This document shows positions 16,098 to 26,255 of a stretch of 64,000 nucleotides of DNA, in pieces (the first letter of the stretch is position 1; the number at the start of each line of letters is the position of its first letter). The translations under genes were made by a program, and so were the position numbers. The notes below the pieces were generated by a model. That model did not search any database, had not been told where the DNA came from, and saw only the letters and a list, made by a program, of their open reading frames with translations. This DNA comes from Algoriphagus sediminis (GTDB lineage: Bacteria > Bacteroidota > Bacteroidia > Cytophagales > Cyclobacteriaceae), in assembly GCF_030403435.1 (NCBI RefSeq), contig NZ_JAUEPH010000005.1, positions 310,001 through 374,000 on the forward strand, given 5' to 3'.

Positions 16098-17453
16098 ATG
16101 AGCAATGAAACCTTGGGTTTTGAGACATTTAAATTGAATAAGCAGCTGCTGAATGCAGTTGCAGATGCTGGCTACACCACTCCAACAGCCATTCAGGAAA
16201 AATCCATTCCTTTGGCCCTTGCCGGGCATGATGTTTTGGGCATAGCCCAAACTGGAACTGGTAAAACAGCGGCATACATTTTACCCCTTTTGATGAAGGT
16301 AAAATATGCACAAGGTATGCATGCCAGAGCTTTAGTGCTTGCACCCACCAGAGAACTGGTCATGCAAATAGAGGAGGTGGCAAGGCAGATGGCCGCATAT
16401 ACGGATTTGAGAGTTGTCAGTTTGTATGGTGGCTTGGGCCCAAAGACTCAAATTGAGCAAATCGAAGCAGGGGTAGACATCATCATTTCTACTACGGGTA
16501 GGTTTCTGGACTTATATCGCAAAAGCCACATTTTCACCCGCCATATCAAAACTATGATTCTGGATGAGGCCGATAAAATGATGGATATGGGCTTTATGCC
16601 TCAGATTAGGAATATTCTCGAGGTGATTCCTGTGAAGAGACAAAACCTGCTTTTCTCAGCCACCTTTAGTCCAAGAGTTGAGGGGCTGGCTGCAGAGTTT
16701 TTGGAGTTTCCTGAAAGAGTGGAGGTAACTCCTTCGGCTACCACAGCCGAGACCATAGATCAGATTAAATATCAGGTTCCTAATTTCCGAACAAAGCTAA
16801 ATCTCCTTGCTTTTTGGCTAGCCAAAGAGGAAGTTTCCAAGGCCATTATCTTCACCAGGAGCCGAAAAAATGCTGAAGAGGTTTTCCATTTTGTAGATAA
16901 AAGAAAACTTGGGCATACCCGGGTTATTCATGCGAATAAAGGGCAGAATACCCGAATCCATTCCATGGAGCTGTTTAAAGGAGGTGAAGTAGATTTTCTG
17001 GTTGCTACGGATGTGGCTGCTCGAGGATTGGATGTGTCATTGGTTTCTCATGTGATCAATTTTGATGTTCCGCTCATTTATGAGGATTACGTTCATAGAA
17101 TCGGGAGAACTGGCCGAGCCGAAAACGATGGTGTGGCTATTACTTTTATTAATCCAGCGGAAGAGTGGCATTTTGAAAAGATCGAGGAACTGATCCGAAT
17201 GAAGGTAGAGGAAAATCCCATACCCGAGGAGATTTTAATTACGGAAACCCCTTTTGCTGAAAAGCAGATTTATGACCGAGAAATGGATCGAAGGAAGCAA
17301 AAGGACGATCCCAATTATCAGGGGGCTTTTCACGAGAAAAAGGAAAAACCCAAAAAGAATATTGGAAAGGGAGAGAAGACCAAGGCTCGAAAGCACCGAG
17401 CTAAGAAAAACCGGAACCAGTTGAAGACTAAGAATCGGAAAAAGAAAAATTAA
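16098..17453 (+). CDS. DEAD-box ATP-dependent RNA helicase
   Basis: A 451-residue DEAD-box helicase with all core motifs: Q-motif (PTAIQEKSIP), AQTGTGKT, PTRELVMQ, DEADKM, SATFSP, and HRIGRTGR. The C-terminal about 90 residues are highly basic (K/R-rich GKGEKTKARKHRAKKNRN) and probably bind RNA. The layout is that of the RhlE-like group common in Bacteroidota, working on rRNA maturation or mRNA remodelling; precise role not decidable. Start ATG at 16098 gives the expected N-terminal Q-motif distance. Confidence 0.92.
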   Translation: MSNETLGFETFKLNKQLLNAVADAGYTTPTAIQEKSIPLALAGHDVLGIAQTGTGKTAAYILPLLMKVKYAQGMHARALVLAPTRELVMQIEEVARQMAAYTDLRVVSLYGGLGPKTQIEQIEAGVDIIISTTGRFLDLYRKSHIFTRHIKTMILDEADKMMDMGFMPQIRNILEVIPVKRQNLLFSATFSPRVEGLAAEFLEFPERVEVTPSATTAETIDQIKYQVPNFRTKLNLLAFWLAKEEVSKAIIFTRSRKNAEEVFHFVDKRKLGHTRVIHANKGQNTRIHSMELFKGGEVDFLVATDVAARGLDVSLVSHVINFDVPLIYEDYVHRIGRTGRAENDGVAITFINPAEEWHFEKIEELIRMKVEENPIPEEILITETPFAEKQIYDREMDRRKQKDDPNYQGAFHEKKEKPKKNIGKGEKTKARKHRAKKNRNQLKTKNRKKKN

Positions 17454-17577
17454 GTAAACTATTTGATTTGGTAAATTATTGTTAGTCTTAGACATCTTTA
17501 CCAATAATGCAATCCCCCAAATAACTGGACTAATAGTTTCAGAGTAAGGGTTGAGTCAGAAATACAAAAGTCTAAGA

Positions 17578-18714
17578 ATGGTTAAACTTAAGAAGGCGAG
17601 ACGGGGCGCATCTTTTTATATTTCTGAAAAAAGTAATTTACTTTTTATCTTGATTTTATTGTTCTCCTGTTCCAAGGATTTTCAGAATCAGGATCTAACT
17701 ATTGATGTTGAAAGAATTCAAATTCCTATATCTGAGAATGAATTGAATTCTTATTACGTTTATTCATCTTACCATCAAAAAGGGGAGAAATTAATTACTT
17801 ACAATAGAACTAAACATAGTTTTGATTTCTTTGACTTAGAGAAGCAGACGGTTTTGAGAAATGTTTTGCTCGAGAGACAAGGACCCAATGGAATAGGCAA
17901 TCTAGAAGCCTTGCTATGGGTAGCAGAAGACTCGGTCTTTGCTTATGAGCGTGGATTGTTGTATTTATTGGATGAGGATGGACAGGTAAGAGAGAAGTAC
18001 GAATTGTACAAAGCTTATCAAAATGAAAATCTTGGTGAACCTGTTTTGAATTTCTATTTCAAGCTGAATTTTAATAAAGAGGACGAAACTATCTATTTCT
18101 TTCAAATTCCTATGAATTTAACACAGAGTGAAAAAGTGGGAATTCCATTGGTTTCTACCTTAAATATTTCAACAATGGAAGTGAATACCTTACCAATTTA
18201 TCACTCGGATTTTTTTGGGGAGATAAATGGTGATGCGGGATTTCTATCTTACACTGGTTTTACTGGTTTTTTGGGGGATAAAATGATCTATAATCGTCAA
18301 TACGAATCAGAACTTTATTCTTACCAAGATGGAACAACTATGAAAAGTGAAATCCATGAAAATAAAAGGGTAAGACCTTTAGCATCTACTAATGAGGATA
18401 TAGACTCTCACGCTATCAACGAGACACATTTCTTATCGCCAATCCCTGATAATTATCGAAAAGTAATTTACAGGCCGCAATGGGGGCCTCCTCCAACTGA
18501 CCAGCCTGAAAAAGGTTTTATGGATAAGACTATGAAACTCTCAATTTTCAATGATCAACTCAATTTAAATTATGAGTCGAGCTTGCCATCCTATACCTAT
18601 TCCATTAATAATTGGTTTGTCAATTCAAATGGGTTATACATTAATGTAGCTCATCCCGGAAACACGAATAGTTCCGAAGATTACTTAGTTTTTGATATTT
18701 TTAGAGTGGAATAA
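17578..18714 (+). CDS. DUF4221-like lipoprotein of unknown function
   Basis: About 378 residues from the ATG at 17578; a longer frame beginning with TTG at 17551 is possible but less likely. An extended N-terminal region leads to the hydrophobic LLFILILLFSC with a lipobox Cys, so it is a predicted lipoprotein. The body has beta-propeller-like repeats (YNRTKHSFDFFDLEKQT, GLLYLLDEDGQ) and the segment LLERQGPNGIGNLEAL recalls the DUF4221 family described from Cytophagales; this match is from memory and moderate. Composition is more AT-rich than its core-gene neighbours. The following gene overlaps its 3' end by 23 bp, so the pair is probably one operon. Function unknown. Confidence 0.6.
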   Translation: MVKLKKARRGASFYISEKSNLLFILILLFSCSKDFQNQDLTIDVERIQIPISENELNSYYVYSSYHQKGEKLITYNRTKHSFDFFDLEKQTVLRNVLLERQGPNGIGNLEALLWVAEDSVFAYERGLLYLLDEDGQVREKYELYKAYQNENLGEPVLNFYFKLNFNKEDETIYFFQIPMNLTQSEKVGIPLVSTLNISTMEVNTLPIYHSDFFGEINGDAGFLSYTGFTGFLGDKMIYNRQYESELYSYQDGTTMKSEIHENKRVRPLASTNEDIDSHAINETHFLSPIPDNYRKVIYRPQWGPPPTDQPEKGFMDKTMKLSIFNDQLNLNYESSLPSYTYSINNWFVNSNGLYINVAHPGNTNSSEDYLVFDIFRVE

Positions 18715-19861
18715 AAGATCGATTTTCACTATCCTATTTTGGCTTGGAGGATATTGTACTTATGCCCAATCATTTCAGATACCGGTACCTTTAGATCATT
18801 TCAATCCAAATTCTAGGAAAATCACAATTGGCTATTCGGTTTCAGAGTCATTCGATTTTTCCAAAAAAACCATCCTGGTTTTAAACGATCCTATAGATGA
18901 GTACCTCGGATTAAATGAAATTATCCAAGATGTCAACGAAGGAGATTTTAATTTGATCAGAGTCCAAGGAAGATTTTTTTCTAAAGATTTAGAGGATTTT
19001 TTAGATTCTCATAACCAGACTTGGAATCAGAAATACCTTTGGCTGAATCATGATCAGATTATTCGAGATATTGAGACCATTAGGCATGAAATTTTAGGAA
19101 AAGAGGAGGTTATTTTGGTTGGTTTTGGTTCTTCTGCGTCCATTCTGTTTCACTATTTAAATTCTTTTCCAGACAAAGTAGAAAAAGTCATTGCTTTGAA
19201 TCCTCTTCTCCTCGATGTTCAAGAAAATCTTAGCTTTTGGAACCTCTTTGAAAGCCTTTCAAAAAATTACTCAAGCGATAGTGAAAAGCGGTTGAATTTT
19301 GCCATTCATTCTTCAAGGCCATATTTTTTCTACACTAAAAATGAAAGGGATAGCTTGTTTAGGGTTGATTTTGAGAGTTACAATGTAAATGGTCTCAGTC
19401 AATCCAGGGAAGCGTTTGTTGATGGGGCGAGGGTCCGGGCTTTGGAATTAATCCCACCAGACTATACCAATGGAAAGTCTCCTTTGGTGGAATCACTGGG
19501 TGAGTTGGCGGAGCCTTTGATCCAATCAATTTCTGAAAAGAAATTCTCCAAATCAGGAATAAGGTATGACGAAGGTTTAAAATTTGATGGTGAAGTAGTG
19601 ATAATTGGAGCCTTAAATAATCTTTTCATCGATCCGAAGACCTTTGATGCTATAGGCGAATTTTACCCGGATAGTCAAATTTTTCTTCTCCGAGATGGTT
19701 ATTCGCTTTTTGAAACTCGACTCTCAAATTTGGTCCCGGAGATCATTAATGTTTTTTCAGGAGATAATACAGAAGATAAGGTTGATTTGATCCTAGAATT
19801 GAAAAAAGACTCCCTACTTTATCAAGGCAAAAATTATAATAACATCGTTATCTCAAAATAA
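18692..19861 (+). CDS. Exported alpha/beta-hydrolase-like protein, probably degenerate active site
   Basis: 389 residues reading from a TTG start at 18692, inside the preceding gene; there is no ATG before the signal peptide (KRSIFTILFWLGGYCTYAQS), so a non-ATG start is needed. The mature protein begins FQIPVPLDHFNPNSRKITIGYSV, recalling secreted S33/S37/S28 peptidases of the alpha/beta-hydrolase fold. The oxyanion GGPG motif is replaced by NDPID, the nucleophile elbow reads VGFGSSAS (144-150; Ser148 the best candidate), and where His is expected the C-terminal part has DGYSLF (Tyr337). It may be a non-catalytic relative. It shares AT-rich composition with the DUF4221-like partner and is followed by a strong terminator. 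Confidence 0.65.
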   Translation: MIFLEWNKRSIFTILFWLGGYCTYAQSFQIPVPLDHFNPNSRKITIGYSVSESFDFSKKTILVLNDPIDEYLGLNEIIQDVNEGDFNLIRVQGRFFSKDLEDFLDSHNQTWNQKYLWLNHDQIIRDIETIRHEILGKEEVILVGFGSSASILFHYLNSFPDKVEKVIALNPLLLDVQENLSFWNLFESLSKNYSSDSEKRLNFAIHSSRPYFFYTKNERDSLFRVDFESYNVNGLSQSREAFVDGARVRALELIPPDYTNGKSPLVESLGELAEPLIQSISEKKFSKSGIRYDEGLKFDGEVVIIGALNNLFIDPKTFDAIGEFYPDSQIFLLRDGYSLFETRLSNLVPEIINVFSGDNTEDKVDLILELKKDSLLYQGKNYNNIVISK

Positions 19862-19863
19862 AA

Positions 19864-19889
19864 AAAGCCCCGAAAAAATTCGGGGCTTT
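19864..19889. terminator. Bidirectional intrinsic terminator
   Basis: AAAGCCCCGAA (19864-19874) pairs perfectly with TTCGGGGCTTT (19879-19889) around AAAA, between the convergent hydrolase-like gene (stop 19861) and the M28 peptidase gene (stop 19894). Confidence 0.9.
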
Positions 19890-19893
19890 CAAT

Positions 19894-21399
19894 TTATCTG
19901 GCGGTTCTGGTATTGGTACCATCCACCCGAGTTCTGTTTTCTCTGTTCGCCAGATCCCATGCGGTATGGAAAATGAGTTGAGCTCTTTTTCTCATCAATG
20001 GGAACTCGATCTTATCAACCGTATCAGTTACCTGATGGTAATCATCATGTACACCATTGAAGAAGAAGATAACTGGGATATCGTACTTAGCAAAGTTGTA
20101 ATGATCAGAGCGGTAGTAGAATCTATTCGGATCATCTTCTGCATCGTATCTGTAGTCAAGAATTAAATCTGTGTAGGTGATATTATTATACTCATTAATT
20201 TTTTTCAAATCAGTAGAGAGCATTTCAGAACCGATCACGTACACATAGTCCTTGTTTTCAGCTTCCTGATATTCGTAGTCAATTCTTCCTACCATATCGA
20301 TATTGATATTATTCACCGTATTGGCAATCGGGAAGATTGGATTTTCAGAGTAGTACTGGGAGCCCAAAAGCCCCTTCTCTTCACCAGAAACATTGATGAA
20401 AAGGATGGATCTTCTAGGCTTGATTCCATCTTTGGCCGCCAAAGCAAAAGCTTCTGCAATCTCCATCACTGAAACTGTACCGGATCCGTCATCATCAGCA
20501 CCATTGTAAATCTCACCTTCACTAGAAACTCCCACATGATCATAGTGAGAAGAAATTACCAGTACTTCTTCCTTTTTATCGGTACCTTTTAGGAACGCAA
20601 CAATATTTGAAGTCTCCACTACATCCTTTTTCTTGATTACCTGAAATTGAGCTTTTTGAGAATCGATGCTTTCAGGATTATTCTTTGCTGCTTCTTTAAG
20701 GGTAGCTATATCCTCACCAAAAATCTCCGCCATTTTATCGGAGCTCACAATGAAAATCGGTCGCTGCTGAGTTTCCTGATCGAACCCTAATCTTCCACGG
20801 CTTGATAATCTTTTATATCGACCGGCAAGTCTGTCAAAGTTTGCTTGTCCCTCCATAGTGACAATTACGATGCCCGCTGCACCGGCATCCATCACTTTAT
20901 CTACGAGCCCTTGAGTTCTTTCACCCACTGCCCATAAACCAACAAGTTTTTCATTCACATCTACCTTCTCCAGATTTTCGTCAGATGCAAGGCCAAGGAA
21001 AACCAAATCAGTTTTCATTTTCTTTGACATGTCGCCATCTCCTTGAAAGATAAAGTCTTCATTTCGGATCAAATCAGCTTTTCCAATTTTGAGGTTTACC
21101 TCGTCGAAGGAAACACTGACTAATTCGAAAGGCTGTTCAAAGTTTCCATTCATGGCTCCTGTCAGGCCAAGAGACTTGTAATGATCGATAATGTACTCTG
21201 CGGCCTTTTTTTGGCCTTCAGAACCAGTATCTCTTCCTTCCATCTCATCAGATGCAATGATGGAAAGGTATTCTTCAAGATCTGCAGCAGTTATGGTCTC
21301 TGCATATTTTACTTGTGTGGGGTTTTGTGCGGATCCCTGAGCACTTAATCCAAGTCCTACTAATCCGGTGAATAACAGTCTTTTTAGCATAGTTTTCAT
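19894..21399 (-). CDS. Secreted M28 family zinc aminopeptidase with PA domain
   Basis: A 501-residue exported peptidase with a signal peptide (LLFTGLVGLGLSAQGSAQ). A protease-associated region (AGAAGIVIVTMEGQ) is inserted in the N-terminal half and the M28 di-zinc ligands follow: SSHYDHVG, GADDDGSG, SGEEKG, DMVGR and HDDYHQVTDT. Such enzymes release N-terminal amino acids from peptides in the periplasm or outside the cell. Single-gene transcript, divergent from gcvP with 183 bp between the starts. Confidence 0.93.
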   Translation of the reverse strand: MKTMLKRLLFTGLVGLGLSAQGSAQNPTQVKYAETITAADLEEYLSIIASDEMEGRDTGSEGQKKAAEYIIDHYKSLGLTGAMNGNFEQPFELVSVSFDEVNLKIGKADLIRNEDFIFQGDGDMSKKMKTDLVFLGLASDENLEKVDVNEKLVGLWAVGERTQGLVDKVMDAGAAGIVIVTMEGQANFDRLAGRYKRLSSRGRLGFDQETQQRPIFIVSSDKMAEIFGEDIATLKEAAKNNPESIDSQKAQFQVIKKKDVVETSNIVAFLKGTDKKEEVLVISSHYDHVGVSSEGEIYNGADDDGSGTVSVMEIAEAFALAAKDGIKPRRSILFINVSGEEKGLLGSQYYSENPIFPIANTVNNINIDMVGRIDYEYQEAENKDYVYVIGSEMLSTDLKKINEYNNITYTDLILDYRYDAEDDPNRFYYRSDHYNFAKYDIPVIFFFNGVHDDYHQVTDTVDKIEFPLMRKRAQLIFHTAWDLANRENRTRVDGTNTRTAR

Positions 21400-21514
21400 T
21401 TTTCAGGTCGCTAAACTATAGAAAATTTGTTGAGTCTTTTAAACCGCTTGTCAATATTGATTGTTGTCATCATAAATTATTGATTTTTGGGAACCAAAAT
21501 CGACTCGGAAATCT

Positions 21515-21522
21515 TAACTTTG
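21515..21522 (+). promoter_or_regulatory. Candidate -7 element upstream of gcvP
   Basis: TAACTTTG fits the Bacteroidota -7 consensus TAnnTTTG and lies 60 bp upstream of the gcvP ATG. A TTTG at 21486-21489 is farther than the usual -33 spacing, so the call rests on the -7 box alone. I saw no glycine riboswitch in the 183-bp gap. Confidence 0.35.
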
Positions 21523-21582
21523 CACCTTGAAAATCAAAAGGATTCAGCACCCAAATTGTAAACAACTTTCCTCAAGTTACTT

Positions 21583-24474
21583 ATGCAGATAAACCTTTCA
21601 AACGCACTCAAATTCGAGAGCAGACACAATGGCCCGACTGAAGCGGAAATCGCAGTGATGTTGGAGAAAATCGGAGCCTCATCAATAGAGGAATTAATCA
21701 ACCAAACCGTTCCGGAGAGTATTCAGCTGACAAAACCTATGGATCTTCCTAAGGCTCAGTTGGAATCTGATTTTCTCAGCAGTTTTAAAAAACTCGCACA
21801 AAAGAACAAAGTGTTTAAATCCTTCATCGGGATGGGTTACTACGACACCTTGGTTCCAGGCGTGGTTCTGAGAAATGTCTTGGAGAATCCGGGATGGTAT
21901 ACCGCTTATACCCCTTATCAAGCGGAAATAGCCCAAGGAAGACTTGAAGCCCTCATTAATTTCCAGACAGTGGTAATGGAACTTACAGGTATGGAAATCG
22001 CCAATGCATCATTGCTAGATGAGTCCACAGCTGCAGCTGAGGCTATGACCATGCTTCATGCCGTTCGTCCGAGGGAAAAGAAGACTGCCTTTAAATTTTA
22101 TGTTGACGAGAAGGTATTTCCTCAGACAAAGGCGGTACTAGAAACCAGAGCTGAGCCACTTGGGATCGAATTGATTTATGGTTCAATCGATAATTTAGAT
22201 GTAACCGATGGAGAGCTTTTTGGGGTTCTATTCCAGTATCCGAATGTGGAAGGTGAAGTGAAAGATTATTCTGCTGTAGTTGCTGCCGCAAATGAGAACG
22301 GCATAGCTACTGCATTTGCTACTGATCTTTTGGCTTTGACCATGTTAACTCCTCCGGGTGAAATGGGAGCAGATGTAGTGGTAGGATCCGCCCAGAGATT
22401 TGGAGTGCCTATGGGTTATGGAGGTCCGCACGCAGGTTTCTTCGCAACCAAGGAGAAAAATAAAAGACAGATTCCAGGAAGGATCATTGGTGTTTCTGTA
22501 GATAAAGCCGGAAAGAAAGCTTATAGAATGGCTTTGCAAACCCGGGAGCAGCATATTAAAAGGGAAAAGGCTACTTCGAATATTTGTACTGCTCAGGTGT
22601 TATTAGCAGTAATGTCCAGTTTCTATGCGGTTTATCATGGGCCAAAAGGCTTAAGGAATATAGCGCTTAGAACCCATGGTTTGGCTAAGCTCACTGCATT
22701 GGGTCTTACTGAACTTGGGTTTGAATTAGGTACTGAAAATTATTTCGATACTCTTAAAATTAGCATTGACTCCGAAACTTCTGAGAAGGTAAGAGCCATT
22801 GCAATTAAGTCTGAAATGAATTTCAGATATGAAAAGGGAGCTATTTACATCGCTTTTGATGAGGCTAAGAAAATGGAAGATTCCCAGGCGGTAGTTGATA
22901 TTTTCGCGACTGCTTTGGAAAAAGAGTCCATGGATTTAGCGAAAGCTTCTACCAATCTCCAGGTGGAGCTGCCAGAAGCTTTGATACGTACTTCAGAATT
23001 CCTTAGTCATCCTGTTTTCCATGATTTCCACAGTGAGCATGAGATGCTGAGGTACATTAAGCGATTAGAAAATAAGGATCTTTCGCTTGTTCATTCCATG
23101 ATTTCTTTGGGTTCATGCACCATGAAACTGAATGCCACGGCGGAGATGATTCCCGTCACCTGGCCCGAATTTGGACAGATGCATCCATTTGCTCCAATAG
23201 ACCAAACCCAAGGATATGTCGAGTTATTTGAAAATTTGACGCATTGGTTAAATGAAATTACGGGTTTTGCGGCTACCTCTTTGCAACCTAATTCAGGTGC
23301 TCAGGGAGAATTCTCTGGATTGATGGTTATCCGCCAATATCACATTGACAGAGGAGAAGGTCATAGAAATATCGCCTTGATTCCTACTTCTGCTCACGGT
23401 ACGAACCCCGCTTCCGCTGTGATGGCAGGTATGAAGGTCGTTTTGGTGAAGTGTGATGAGAAGGGAAATATTGATCTGGAAGATCTTAAAGAAAAAGCTT
23501 CTGCTCACGCAAATGATCTGGCTGCATTAATGGTTACTTATCCGTCTACCCACGGAGTATTTGAAGAAGCCATTCAGGAAATTTGTGCCACTATTCATCA
23601 GTATGGTGGGCAGGTTTATATGGACGGAGCAAACATGAATGCCCAGGTTGGCTTGACCAGTCCCGGTAGAATTGGTGCGGATGTTTGCCATCTGAATTTG
23701 CATAAGACATTCTGTATCCCTCATGGTGGTGGTGGACCAGGAATGGGACCCATTTGCGTTGCTAGTCATTTGGCGCCTTTCCTTCCAGGAAATCCTTTGG
23801 TGGAAACAGGAGGAGAAAAGGCTGTCTCCTCTATTTCAGCCGCTCCTTATGGAAGTGCCAGTATTTTGCCTATTTCTTATGCTTACATCGCTATGATGGG
23901 AGCAGAAGGGCTTACCAATGCCACCAGACTTGCGATCCTGAATGCCAATTATATCAAAGAAAGGCTTAAGGATCATTATTCCATTTTGTACACTGGTTCC
24001 AAAGGAAGAGCTGCTCACGAAATGATCTTGGATTGTCGATCATTTAAGCAAGTGGGAGTAGAAGTGGAAGATATCGCAAAAAGACTAATGGATTATGGTT
24101 TCCATGCTCCGACCGTATCATTCCCAGTGGCAGGTACCTTAATGATTGAGCCTACAGAATCTGAGACGATGGCTGAACTAGATCGTTTCTGTGATGCTTT
24201 GATCTCAATTAGAGAAGAGATTCAGGAAATCCAAGACGGTCAGGCTGATCAGGCAAACAATGTACTCAAGAATGCTCCTCATACCGCGAACATGGTTCTA
24301 GAAGGTCAGTGGGATTTGCCGTACTCAAGAGAAAAGGCCGTTTTCCCAATTGAATATGTGAAGGAAAATAAATTTTGGCCTTCAGTACGTAGAATTGATT
24401 CTGCTTACGGAGACAGAAACCTGATGTGTAGCTGCATTCCTGTAGAGGAATACGCTCAAGAGGAAATGGCCTGA
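21583..24474 (+). CDS. gcvP: Glycine dehydrogenase (decarboxylating), P protein
   Basis: A 963-residue single-chain P protein of the glycine cleavage system, decarboxylating glycine and passing the aminomethyl group to the lipoyl arm of H protein. The PLP lysine is Lys708 in [18 protein letters not shown], and the two-half P-protein structure is intact (N-terminal [14 protein letters not shown] and [19 protein letters not shown]-terminal [12 protein letters not shown] and [12 protein letters not shown]). It is a single-gene unit; the nearest related gene is lipA just downstream in opposite orientation, which makes the lipoyl cofactor that GcvH needs. gcvT and gcvH are not in the window. Confidence 0.97.
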   Translation: MQINLSNALKFESRHNGPTEAEIAVMLEKIGASSIEELINQTVPESIQLTKPMDLPKAQLESDFLSSFKKLAQKNKVFKSFIGMGYYDTLVPGVVLRNVLENPGWYTAYTPYQAEIAQGRLEALINFQTVVMELTGMEIANASLLDESTAAAEAMTMLHAVRPREKKTAFKFYVDEKVFPQTKAVLETRAEPLGIELIYGSIDNLDVTDGELFGVLFQYPNVEGEVKDYSAVVAAANENGIATAFATDLLALTMLTPPGEMGADVVVGSAQRFGVPMGYGGPHAGFFATKEKNKRQIPGRIIGVSVDKAGKKAYRMALQTREQHIKREKATSNICTAQVLLAVMSSFYAVYHGPKGLRNIALRTHGLAKLTALGLTELGFELGTENYFDTLKISIDSETSEKVRAIAIKSEMNFRYEKGAIYIAFDEAKKMEDSQAVVDIFATALEKESMDLAKASTNLQVELPEALIRTSEFLSHPVFHDFHSEHEMLRYIKRLENKDLSLVHSMISLGSCTMKLNATAEMIPVTWPEFGQMHPFAPIDQTQGYVELFENLTHWLNEITGFAATSLQPNSGAQGEFSGLMVIRQYHIDRGEGHRNIALIPTSAHGTNPASAVMAGMKVVLVKCDEKGNIDLEDLKEKASAHANDLAALMVTYPSTHGVFEEAIQEICATIHQYGGQVYMDGANMNAQVGLTSPGRIGADVCHLNLHKTFCIPHGGGGPGMGPICVASHLAPFLPGNPLVETGGEKAVSSISAAPYGSASILPISYAYIAMMGAEGLTNATRLAILNANYIKERLKDHYSILYTGSKGRAAHEMILDCRSFKQVGVEVEDIAKRLMDYGFHAPTVSFPVAGTLMIEPTESETMAELDRFCDALISIREEIQEIQDGQADQANNVLKNAPHTANMVLEGQWDLPYSREKAVFPIEYVKENKFWPSVRRIDSAYGDRNLMCSCIPVEEYAQEEMA

Positions 24475-24492
24475 TTGGTTACATATTATGAC

Positions 24493-24523
24493 AAAAAAAG
24501 GGAGCTTTAAGCTCCCTTTTTTT
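24493..24523. terminator. Bidirectional intrinsic terminator, gcvP / lipA
   Basis: AAAAAAAGGGAGC (24493-24505) pairs with GCTCCCTTTTTTT (24511-24523) around TTTAA, between the convergent gcvP (stop 24474) and lipA (stop 24522). It slightly overlaps the lipA stop. Confidence 0.9.
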
Positions 24524-25403
24524 ATACGTTCACATGCCTTTCAGCATGGTATGAAGATCGAACCAAGGGTCCAGACTCTACATATTTCAGACCTCTTCTG
24601 AGTCCTTCTTCACGATAGTGATCAAAAAGATCAGGATGAATAAATTCGGCTACCTCGATGTGCATTTTGGTAGGCTGAAGATATTGGCCCAGTGTAAGGA
24701 TATCACAGCCATTTTCTACCAAATCATCCATAGCCTGGTAAACCTCATCTTTTGTTTCTCCAAGACCTAACATAATTCCTGTCTTGGTTCTTTTGCCATA
24801 TTCTTTGGTCAGCCTGATTTGCTCCAAAGACCTATCGTATTTGGCCTGTGGCCTAACTCTTCGGTATAGACTACCCACAGTTTCCATGTTATGAGAAACC
24901 ACTTCCTGTCCAGCATCTATCATGCGATACAGAGCCTCCCATTTACCTTTTACGTCAGGGATCAGGGTTTCTATGGTAGTTTCAGGAGAAAGCTCCTTGG
25001 TCTGAACTACGGTTTGATACCAAATCTCAGCTCCACGGTCTTTCAGTTCGTCTCTATTGACAGAAGTGATCACAGCGTGCTTGACCCCCATCAATTTGAT
25101 GGCCTCGGCAACTCTTCTTGGCTCATCCTCATCATACTCTGGTGGTCTTCCTGTAGCCACTGCGCAGAAAGAGCATGACCTGGTACATACATTTCCCAGG
25201 ATCATAAAAGTAGCAGTACCAGCACCCCAGCATTCACCCATATTTGGACAGTTGCCACTCTCACAAATGGTATGAAGTTTATGTTCATCTACAAGTCTTC
25301 GGACCTTGGCATACTCCTTACCCACAGGAAGTTTTACTCGGAGCCAGTCAGGCTTCTTTTTTCGAGTAGCTTCTTCAGAAATAACGGGTAGTTCTATCAT
25401 CAC
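24522..25403 (-). CDS. lipA: Lipoyl synthase
   Basis: A 293-residue radical-SAM sulfur-insertion enzyme that converts octanoyl-lysine to lipoyl-lysine on E2 subunits and H protein. The auxiliary cluster cysteines ([12 protein letters not shown]) and the radical-SAM C-x3-C-x2-C ([10 protein letters not shown]) are complete, and the C-terminal RSSYHAE serine motif is present. The neighbouring convergent gcvP explains the need for lipoate. The gene lies downstream of an exported gene (25457) on the same strand, 53 bp between them. lipB is not visible in the window. Confidence 0.96.
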   Translation of the reverse strand: MMIELPVISEEATRKKKPDWLRVKLPVGKEYAKVRRLVDEHKLHTICESGNCPNMGECWGAGTATFMILGNVCTRSCSFCAVATGRPPEYDEDEPRRVAEAIKLMGVKHAVITSVNRDELKDRGAEIWYQTVVQTKELSPETTIETLIPDVKGKWEALYRMIDAGQEVVSHNMETVGSLYRRVRPQAKYDRSLEQIRLTKEYGKRTKTGIMLGLGETKDEVYQAMDDLVENGCDILTLGQYLQPTKMHIEVAEFIHPDLFDHYREEGLRRGLKYVESGPLVRSSYHAERHVNV

Positions 25404-25456
25404 AAATCAAATTTTCGTCAAAGGTAAAATTGCATCCTTCAAAACCCAACTTTTAA

Positions 25457-26197
25457 TTACTGCCTGAAGCCGTAATAAAAGGTAAAATAAACTGACTGAA
25501 ATAACTGTCGGTTTTCAGTAGTTGGGATTAAAGGAATTTCTTTAGTGAAACCCTCAAGCATGTAGCCAAGTTCCAATCCTGTCACATTGCTCTTAAACAC
25601 TCCAAATTCGAATGAGACAGCTGCTTTGGCATTAGCTCCGAATGCAAATTCAGACTGCCCTAAACCTTGGAAAAGAGCTCCTGTACCCAAAATATTGAAC
25701 CGGCTCTGATGAATTTCGGGGTCATACTGCTCGGTGACAGTTTCTAGTCGGTTTACTGCATATTCTATGTAATAGGGGGCGATTAAACCCAGTGAAGGTC
25801 CAATCGCGCCAAGTACTGACACCTGAACACCCTGATTTGGGGCTTTTTTGAAAAGCTGAATCTCTCTACCGTATTGGGGGCGGATAGAGTATAAATAATT
25901 GGACTTCCCAAAGATGTAACTATTGCCTAAAACTGTATTGTATCTAACTTCTTTTGGATTTTTGACATTTGAGAGTTCTACAGCCCAAAAGCTCAATTGA
26001 TCATCCGTGATTTTTGTACCCACCTTGACTACAAACCCTCCAATTAGACCACCATTTGTATTTTTATTTAGGCCAAACAGGATTTCTTTGTCATATTCAT
26101 AATTACCTACATCGTCCCGTTGGGCGTGGGCAGCTGAGAGAATCAGGAAACAGAGGCAGAAGGCCAAAGCTATTCTGAGGCTATTTCGTATCTGCAT
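25457..26197 (-). CDS. Exported protein, likely outer-membrane-associated, unknown function
   Basis: 246 residues from the ATG at 26197 (MQIRNSLRIALAFCLCFLILSAAHAQ, a clear signal peptide ending AHA-Q); an upstream in-frame Met at 26221 is less plausible. The mature part is rich in alternating hydrophobic and aromatic segments (YLYSIRPQYGREIQLF, VYFTFYYGFRQ) and ends in aromatic residues, as outer-membrane beta-barrels do. I do not recognise a characterised family. It precedes lipA on the same strand and may share its transcript; a functional link is not evident. Confidence 0.65.
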   Translation of the reverse strand: MQIRNSLRIALAFCLCFLILSAAHAQRDDVGNYEYDKEILFGLNKNTNGGLIGGFVVKVGTKITDDQLSFWAVELSNVKNPKEVRYNTVLGNSYIFGKSNYLYSIRPQYGREIQLFKKAPNQGVQVSVLGAIGPSLGLIAPYYIEYAVNRLETVTEQYDPEIHQSRFNILGTGALFQGLGQSEFAFGANAKAAVSFEFGVFKSNVTGLELGYMLEGFTKEIPLIPTTENRQLFQSVYFTFYYGFRQ

Positions 26198-26255
26198 ATT
26201 TAATGGATTAGCTTTGATCACAGATATTATAACTGAATTTTAAAAGTAAGAGTTT

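Noticed and set aside
21400..21582. Glycine riboswitch before gcvP
   Set aside because: I saw no tandem aptamer-like conserved cores or expression-platform hairpin in the 183-bp gap.
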